Shown: one piece after another, positions 1 to 4,367 of the stretch
How the letters are laid out: the number at the start of each line of letters is the position of its first letter
Position numbering within the stretch: position 1 is the first letter of the stretch
NCBI GenBank assembly: GCA_937958295.1
Contig: CALFEY010000002.1
Span: forward strand, 1 to 6,560
Length of the DNA: 6,560 bases
Source: an uncultured Pseudomonadota bacterium
GTDB taxonomy: Bacteria; Pseudomonadota; Gammaproteobacteria; Burkholderiales; Casimicrobiaceae
Reading direction: 5' to 3'
Notes under the pieces: model-generated
What the model was told of the DNA's origin: nothing
The model's input: only the letters and a program-made list of their open reading frames with translations
Databases searched by the model: none
Position numbers and translations under genes: made by a program

Positions 1-1
1 T

Positions 2-1102
2 CCCGCGGCGCAGGCGGGCGGCAGCCCGCCCCTGTCTCCCGCCCTGCACGACGGCCGCCTCCGTCGCTTCTACCGTCGTTTCGAGCAGCCGATCCTCGTG
101 GCGGCCGGCGCCCTGTTCGCCGTGGCGCTGCTCGTCACCTACGCCAAGACGCGTCCGGCGCCCTACGAGCTCACGCAGAAGGACATCGACGCCGCGGTGA
201 TGCACACGCTGGAGTCGGCCAACCTGCCGTCGATGGCCACCCGGGCGGTCGCGGCCATCGCGCCGTCGGTGGTGCGCGTGACGGGCTACAGCCCCGACAC
301 GGGCGAGGACGACCAGGCCGCCAAGGGCAATGGCGCCAAGCCGGAGGACCCCAAGGCGGGGCCCAAGGACAAGGGCGCCAAGGACGGTGCCAAGGACAAG
401 GCGCGCGCCGCCGCCAAGGACAAGCTCGCCCGCAACGACGGCGGCAAGCCCACGGAGCCGGCCGCCAAAGACCGCGACAGCGCCAAGGACAAGGACCCCA
501 AGGATCCCAACGCCACGCCGCGCAAGGACCCTGACGACGAGAAGAGCGGCTTTCCTGGCTACCGCAGCACGGGCGTGGGCACGGGGGTGGTGATCGTCGA
601 CAAGGGCGTGATCCTCACCAACCTGCACGTGGTGCTCGGCGCCGAGAAGATCAAGGTGCGTTTCTACGACGGCATGGAGGCCGAGGCCACGGTGGTCGGC
701 ATGCGGCCCGAGCACGACCTCGCGGTGCTGCAGGCCAAGGCCGTCCCCGACGACCTCCAGGCGGCCACGCTGCGCTCCACGGCCGACTTGCAGATCGGTG
801 ACCAGGTCGTGGCCGTGGGCTTTCCATTCGGCATCGGGCCGTCGGCGTCGGCTGGCGTGGTCTCCGGCATGAAGCGCGAGTATCACTCGCCGGAAGGCAA
901 GCGCGTGCTCTCCAATCTCATCCAGTTCGACGCCGCGGCCAACCCGGGCAACTCGGGCGGGCCGCTCGTCACCGCCGACGGTGAGGTCGTCGGCATCGTG
1001 ACCGGCATCCTCAACCCCACCAAGCAGCGCGTGTTCATCGGCATCGGCTTTGCGGTGCCCATCGAGAACGCCGCAGCGGCGGTAGGCATGTCGCCGTTCT
1101 GA
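2..1102 (+). CDS. Membrane-anchored trypsin-like serine protease (S1C, HtrA/Deg type, no PDZ), 5'-partial
   Basis: Predicted periplasmic serine endopeptidase held in the inner membrane, of the HtrA/Deg type used in envelope protein quality control. Residues are numbered from the GTG at 98. The triad is visible: His177 in TNLHVV, Asp207 in EHDLAVL and Ser286 in PGNSGGPL. The frame is open from base 2, and the stretch before 98 encodes a basic segment (RRFYRRFEQP) running directly into a hydrophobic helix (ILVAAGALFAVALLVTYA). A start at 98 would cut that helix, so the true start is probably left of the window. The basic flank suggests the N-terminus is cytoplasmic and the protease domain periplasmic. 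Residues 65-150 form a Lys/Asp/Ala/Pro-rich insertion between the first strand (PSVVRVTG) and the GTGVVIV strand. The protein stops just after the protease domain, without a PDZ domain. The next gene starts 52 bases downstream with no terminator between. The family call is firm; the substrate is unknown. Confidence 0.9.
   Translation, partial: PAAQAGGSPPLSPALHDGRLRRFYRRFEQPILVAAGALFAVALLVTYAKTRPAPYELTQKDIDAAVMHTLESANLPSMATRAVAAIAPSVVRVTGYSPDTGEDDQAAKGNGAKPEDPKAGPKDKGAKDGAKDKARAAAKDKLARNDGGKPTEPAAKDRDSAKDKDPKDPNATPRKDPDDEKSGFPGYRSTGVGTGVVIVDKGVILTNLHVVLGAEKIKVRFYDGMEAEATVVGMRPEHDLAVLQAKAVPDDLQAATLRSTADLQIGDQVVAVGFPFGIGPSASAGVVSGMKREYHSPEGKRVLSNLIQFDAAANPGNSGGPLVTADGEVVGIVTGILNPTKQRVFIGIGFAVPIENAAAAVGMSPF
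290..547 (+). repeat. Low-complexity AKDK/PKD-type coding repeat in the protease gene
   Basis: This stretch repeats short units of the form gccaaggacaag and cccaaggac without a strict period. It encodes residues 65-150 of the protease (numbered from 98). By my count the segment holds 17 Lys and 4 Arg against 17 Asp and 4 Glu, so it is highly charged but close to neutral overall, a polyampholyte. It has almost no aromatic or large hydrophobic residues and is probably disordered. It sits inside the protease fold rather than in front of it. Such repeats can change length by slippage or recombination. Confidence 0.8.
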
Positions 1103-1144
1103 CCGGCTGCACTTCGACTCCAACGACCTCCAAGGCTCAAAGGC

Positions 1145-1149
1145 AAAGG
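1145..1149 (+). promoter_or_regulatory. Probable ribosome binding site of the MoxR ATPase gene
   Basis: AAAGG lies five bases before the ATG at 1155 in the 52-base gap after the protease stop. It is a modest Shine-Dalgarno match. With no hairpin or promoter-like sequence in the gap, it fits continued transcription from the protease gene. Confidence 0.4.
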
Positions 1150-1154
1150 CACGC

Positions 1155-2165
1155 ATGGAACTCCGCGAAACGAACGGCGAAGTCGCCACCTTGATGGAAC
1201 GCATCCTCTACGAAGTGAAGAAGGTGGTGGTCGGCCAGGACCACTTCCTCGAGCGGGTGCTGGTGGCGATCCTCGCGCAGGGCCACCTGCTCGTGGAAGG
1301 CGTGCCGGGGCTGGCCAAGACCCTCACCGTCAAGACGCTCGCCCGCGCCGTGCGCGGCACCTTCAAGCGCATCCAGTTCACCCCCGACCTCGTGCCCGCC
1401 GACCTCGTGGGCACGCGCATCTACAACCAGAAGACGGGCGACTTCGCCACTTCGCTCGGGCCGGTGTTCACGCACCTCTTGCTGGCCGACGAAATCAACC
1501 GCGCCCCCGCCAAGGTGCAGAGCGCGCTCCTCGAGGTGATGCAGGAGTACCAGGTCACCATCGCCGGCGAGACGCACTTCGTCCCCACCCCGTTCTTGGT
1601 GATGGCCACGCAGAATCCGATCGAGACCGAGGGCACCTATCCGTTGCCCGAGGCGCAGGTCGACCGCTTCATGATGAAGGTCCTCGTGGGTTATCCCAAC
1701 GAGGAGGAGGAATTCGTCATCGTGCAGCGGGTTACCGGCGAGCCGGTGGACGTGACCGCGGTGGCCACCACCGAACAGCTCGCCGAGCTGCAGAAGGAAT
1801 GCCGGCGCGTGTACGTCGATCCCAATCTCATCACGTATGCGGTCAAGCTGGTGGCCGCCACGCGCGAGCCCGATCGCTTCGGCCTCAAGGACTTCGGGCG
1901 CTTCCTCACCTTCGGCGCGTCGCCGCGGGCCACCATCCACATGATCGAGGGCGCCAAGGCGCTGGCCATGCTGCGCGGTCGCAACTACGTCCTGCCCGAG
2001 GACGTCATGGATATCGTCCCCGATGTCATGCGCCATCGCTTGGTGCTCTCCTACGAAGCCCTCGCCGAGGGCCAGACGGCCGACATGCTCATCCGCAAGG
2101 TGATGCAGACGGTCCGGGCGCCGGACAAGCCGCTGGAAACGCATGTCCGCGTCGCCAACGGCTGA
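1155..2165 (+). CDS. MoxR-family AAA+ ATPase
   Basis: A cytoplasmic AAA+ ATPase of the MoxR group, thought to use ATP hydrolysis to help assemble, mature or remodel protein complexes together with vWA-domain partners. The 336-residue length is normal for the family. Visible motifs in order are Walker A GVPGLAKT (49-56, Lys55), the QFTPDLVPADLVG segment (74-86), Walker B LLLADE (108-113, Asp112 and Glu113), sensor 1 in ATQNP (Asn154), the conserved EGTYPLPEAQVDRF stretch (159-172, whose Arg171 is a candidate arginine finger), and sensor 2 in GASPRA (Arg258). There is no signal peptide or membrane helix. The ATG at 1155 is preceded by AAAGG, and the family N-terminus is complete from it. The 3' end overlaps the DUF58 gene, whose product is the usual partner. 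All catalytic motifs look intact. The particular client cannot be read from the sequence. Confidence 0.96.
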   Translation: MELRETNGEVATLMERILYEVKKVVVGQDHFLERVLVAILAQGHLLVEGVPGLAKTLTVKTLARAVRGTFKRIQFTPDLVPADLVGTRIYNQKTGDFATSLGPVFTHLLLADEINRAPAKVQSALLEVMQEYQVTIAGETHFVPTPFLVMATQNPIETEGTYPLPEAQVDRFMMKVLVGYPNEEEEFVIVQRVTGEPVDVTAVATTEQLAELQKECRRVYVDPNLITYAVKLVAATREPDRFGLKDFGRFLTFGASPRATIHMIEGAKALAMLRGRNYVLPEDVMDIVPDVMRHRLVLSYEALAEGQTADMLIRKVMQTVRAPDKPLETHVRVANG

Positions 2166-3075
2166 GGCCGTCCTCAAGCGTCTCGAATGGACGGTTCTGC
2201 GCCGTCTGGACGGGATGCTGCATGGGGACTACCGCACGCTGTTCCGAGGCTATGGCCTCGACCTGGCCGACCTGCGCGAGTACCAGCACAACGACGACGT
2301 CCGCCACATCGACTGGAACGTCACCGCGCGCATGGACACGCCCTATGTGCGCGAGTTCAACGAGGAGCGCGAGGTTGCCGCGTGGTTCCTGCTCGACCTC
2401 TCGCCATCGGTGGACTTCGGCTCGGAGAGCGTGCGCAAGCGCAATGTGTCGAGCGAGTTCGTGGCCGTGCTCGCGCGCATGCTCACGCGCCACGGCAATC
2501 GCGTGGGCGCGATGTTCTACGGCACGGAGGTCGACAAGGTCATCCCCACGCGCAGCGGTCGCCGCCACGTGATGCACATCCTGCACGAGATGCGCACGCG
2601 GCCGGTGGCCAAGCAGGCGGCGCCCACCGATCTCGACGTGCTGCTGCGGGCGAGCCACGACATGATCCGGCGCCGGTCGCTGGTGTTCGTGATCTCGGAC
2701 TTCATCAGCCGGCCGGGCTGGGCCGATACCCTCGCCAACCTCGCGCAGCGGCATGAAGTCATCGCCGTGCGCGTGTACGACCCGCTCGAGCGACAGATGC
2801 CCGACCTCGGCCTGCTCGTGATCCAAGATTCCGAGACGGGCGAGCAGATCTTCGTGGACACCCACGACAAGGGCTTCCGCAAACGCTTCGCCCAGCTCGC
2901 GGAGAAGCGCGAGGAAGAGTTGCGCGCGGCGTTCCGCCATTCCGGTGTGGATGCCCTGGAGCTCGCCACCGACGACGATCTCGCCGACGCGATCATGCGC
3001 TTCGCCGATTTGCGCAAGCGCCGCAGCCAGCTCGCCGCCGGCGGGGGCATGCCGCAGCACATGGGCGCGGCCTAG
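2143..3075 (+). CDS. DUF58 domain protein with vWA-like MIDAS motif
   Basis: A DUF58 protein, the usual genetic partner of MoxR ATPases and presumed adaptor or co-factor for them; its biochemical role is not established. The DUF58 signature is clear at residues 38-77, with DLADLREYQ, DDVRHIDWN, TARM and YVREFNEERE. A vWA-like fold follows, with MIDAS residues Asp85, Ser87 and Ser89 in DLSPS, probably Thr162 in PTDLD, and Asp186 in FVISDF, so metal-dependent binding looks possible. The C-terminal third has a charged helical stretch (KRFAQLAEKREEELRAAF). At 310 residues it lacks N-terminal membrane helices or a signal peptide, so it is predicted to be cytoplasmic. The ATG at 2143 lies inside the end of the MoxR gene, in another frame, with GGAA at 2135-2138 in front. 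The 23-base overlap suggests translational coupling. The family call is firm. Confidence 0.95.
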   Translation: MSASPTAEAVLKRLEWTVLRRLDGMLHGDYRTLFRGYGLDLADLREYQHNDDVRHIDWNVTARMDTPYVREFNEEREVAAWFLLDLSPSVDFGSESVRKRNVSSEFVAVLARMLTRHGNRVGAMFYGTEVDKVIPTRSGRRHVMHILHEMRTRPVAKQAAPTDLDVLLRASHDMIRRRSLVFVISDFISRPGWADTLANLAQRHEVIAVRVYDPLERQMPDLGLLVIQDSETGEQIFVDTHDKGFRKRFAQLAEKREEELRAAFRHSGVDALELATDDDLADAIMRFADLRKRRSQLAAGGGMPQHMGAA

Positions 3076-3091
3076 CGCCACCGCTCGCACC

Positions 3092-3097
3092 GAGGAG
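3092..3097 (+). promoter_or_regulatory. Strong ribosome binding site that fixes the GTG start at 3102
   Basis: GAGGAG lies four bases before the GTG at 3102, in the 26-base gap after the DUF58 stop. It is the best Shine-Dalgarno match in the window. It supports GTG as the start of the vWA gene, and the protein reads as a normal family N-terminus from there. Confidence 0.7.
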
Positions 3098-3101
3098 CAC
3101 C

Positions 3102-4166
3102 GTGAAGTCGCCCATCACCTTCCTATGGCCCGATCTCCTTTGGCTGCTGCTCGTCGTGCCGCTGCTGGTGCTGGCCTATTGGTGGATCCTCCGGCGCAAG
3201 CAGAAGCTCGCGGTGCGCTACGCGAGCCTCGCGATGGTCAAGGACGCGATGGGCGTCACCTCGCGCTTCCGTCGGCACGTGCCGCCGGTGCTCTTCCTCG
3301 TGGCCTTGACACTCATGATCGTGGCCATCGCGCGGCCGCAGGCGGTGGTGATGCTGCCGTCGCAGCACGAGACCATCGTGCTCGCCATGGACGTGTCCGG
3401 CAGTATGCGCGCCGCCGACGTCGAGCCCAACCGCCTGGCCGCCGCGCAGGCCGCCGCCAAGGCCTTCGTGAACGACACGCCGTCGCACACGCGCGTGGGC
3501 ATCGTCTCCTTCGCGGGGACGGCCGCTGTGGTGCAGCCCCCCACGCGCGAGCGCGAGGACCTCGTTGCCGCCATCGATCGCTTCCAGCTTCAGCGCGGCA
3601 CCGCCGTGGGGGCCGGGATTCTCGTGTCGCTGAAGACGATCTTCCCCGACGTCGAGTTCGACCTGCGCTCATGGAATCCGCGTCCGGAGGCGCAGAAGAA
3701 CACGCCGCTCGACCGCCGCTCGCGCGACAAGGACAGCGCCAAGGAGCCGGTCAAGCCGGTGCCGCCGGGGTCGTACCAGAACGCCGCGATCATCCTGCTC
3801 ACCGACGGCCAGACCACGACCGGTCCCGACCCCATCGAATCGGCGCGGATGGCCGCGGAGCGGGGCGTGCGCGTGTTCACGGTCGGCGTGGGCACGGAGA
3901 AGGGCGAGATGATCGGCGCGGAGGGCTGGTCGATGCGTGTTCGCCTCGACGAGAACTCGCTGAAGCAGATCGCCAACATCACCCAGGGTGACTACTTCTA
4001 CGCCGGCACCGCCACCGAGCTCAAGAAGGTGTACGAGTCGCTCAATTCGCGGCTCGTGTTCGAGCAGAAGCAAACCGAGATCACGGCCTTGTTCGCCGCG
4101 GCTGCGGCGTTTTTCGCCGTGCTGGCGGCGCTCCTGTCGATGCTCTGGTTCGGCCGCATCGTGTAG
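3102..4166 (+). CDS. BatA-like vWA domain membrane protein
   Basis: A membrane protein with a von Willebrand A domain, like BatA of the Bat (Bacteroides aerotolerance) clusters, expected to bind protein partners through a metal ion. Predicted membrane helices are at about 8-30, 60-77 and 328-350. The vWA domain between the last two has MIDAS residues Asp97, Ser99 and Ser101 in DVSGS, Thr167 in RGTAVG, and Asp235 in LLTDG. Basic residues after helix 1 (RRKQK) and before helix 2 (RFRRH) place that loop in the cytoplasm, so the vWA domain is predicted to be periplasmic. An insertion at about 184-226, rich in Lys, Asp, Arg and Pro, separates the helix after Thr167 from the LLTDG strand. The GTG start is supported by GAGGAG. 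The 354-residue length is close to normal for BatA-like proteins. No BatB-, BatC- or BatD-like gene follows. Other three-helix vWA proteins of this group are hard to separate from BatA by sequence alone. Confidence 0.92.
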   Translation: MKSPITFLWPDLLWLLLVVPLLVLAYWWILRRKQKLAVRYASLAMVKDAMGVTSRFRRHVPPVLFLVALTLMIVAIARPQAVVMLPSQHETIVLAMDVSGSMRAADVEPNRLAAAQAAAKAFVNDTPSHTRVGIVSFAGTAAVVQPPTREREDLVAAIDRFQLQRGTAVGAGILVSLKTIFPDVEFDLRSWNPRPEAQKNTPLDRRSRDKDSAKEPVKPVPPGSYQNAAIILLTDGQTTTGPDPIESARMAAERGVRVFTVGVGTEKGEMIGAEGWSMRVRLDENSLKQIANITQGDYFYAGTATELKKVYESLNSRLVFEQKQTEITALFAAAAAFFAVLAALLSMLWFGRIV

Positions 4167-4176
4167 CGTCTCCCCG

Positions 4177-4202
4177 GGGGGGCCGGCCACGGCCGGCGCC
4201 CC
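4177..4202 (+). terminator. GC-rich hairpin, possible terminator of the MoxR cluster
   Basis: The arms are GGGG plus GCCGGC on the left and GCCGGC plus CCCC on the right, with one G opposite G between the two blocks and a CACG loop. It starts 11 bases after the vWA gene stop, where an operon end is expected. No run of T follows, so it is not a classical intrinsic terminator. It could also weaken read-through, protect the 3' end of the messenger, or, as a DNA palindrome about 127 bases before the predicted sigma-54 start point, be an activator site. Confidence 0.4.
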
Positions 4203-4290
4203 GCGTTCGCGTGCCCCGGGTTCGAGCGGGCGAGCGCAATTGCCCCATGTTGGTGCTGGCGGCCTGGCCGCAGGGCCTCGCGGTGCACGA

Positions 4291-4306
4291 CGGCACGGTT
4301 GTTGCT
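4291..4306 (+). promoter_or_regulatory. Sigma-54 (RpoN) type -24/-12 promoter for the GGDEF gene
   Basis: The sequence CGGCACGGTTGTTGCT matches the known sigma-54 consensus TGGCACG-N4-TTGCW at 11 of 12 fixed positions; only the first T is C. The invariant GG (4292-4293) and GC (4304-4305) are ten bases apart, as the family requires. The predicted start point is near 4317, giving a leader of about 51 bases before the ATG at 4368. If real, transcription needs RpoN and an AAA+ enhancer-binding activator, with sites usually 80-150 bases upstream, which fits in the gap. I see no clear AT-rich IHF site. Confidence 0.55.
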
Positions 4307-4367
4307 GGTTGCTTCGGTGCTCGCGTGCCCGCGCGGGCCTCGGTATCCGCGCTCTCTCCTTCACCCG

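Larger units (their letters stand above)
4167..4367 (+). other. Non-coding gap between the vWA gene and the GGDEF gene
   Basis: This 201-base stretch is the only sizeable intergenic region in the window. It holds a GC-rich hairpin close to the upstream stop and a sigma-54-like promoter about 60 bases before the next ATG. Smaller dyads are a perfect gcaattgc palindrome at 4236-4243 and gcggcc/ggccgc around base 4265. I see no convincing sigma-70 promoter, riboswitch, tRNA or small gene in it. The open frames crossing it have the arginine- and alanine-rich composition of high-GC shadows. Confidence 0.7.

Noticed and set aside
1148..1162. GGCACG before the MoxR ATG as a second sigma-54 -24 element
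   Set aside because: No TTGC-type -12 element follows at the required spacing, and the location over the start codon makes no sense.
1137..2177. A 346-codon - strand frame opposite the MoxR gene
   Set aside because: It mirrors the MoxR gene almost exactly and has a His/Gly/Leu/Glu-rich composition with no motif. The + strand frame has every MoxR motif.
1799..2572. A 257-codon + strand frame across the MoxR/DUF58 junction, briefly considered as a fusion or frameshift product
   Set aside because: Both real genes are intact in their own frames and this frame contains no family motif.
2089..3090. A 333-codon - strand frame opposite the DUF58 gene
   Set aside because: It is a shadow of the DUF58 coding sequence, with His/Ala/Arg-rich repeats and no domain I recognise.
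4205..4235. GGGTTCGAGC, which resembles the T-loop of a tRNA
   Set aside because: The flanking bases do not form the five-pair T stem, and no acceptor, D or anticodon arms can be drawn around it.
4317..4319. In-frame GTG as an earlier start for the GGDEF protein
   Set aside because: It has no ribosome site, would add a Pro/Arg-rich stretch before a normal N-terminus, and coincides with the predicted sigma-54 start point.
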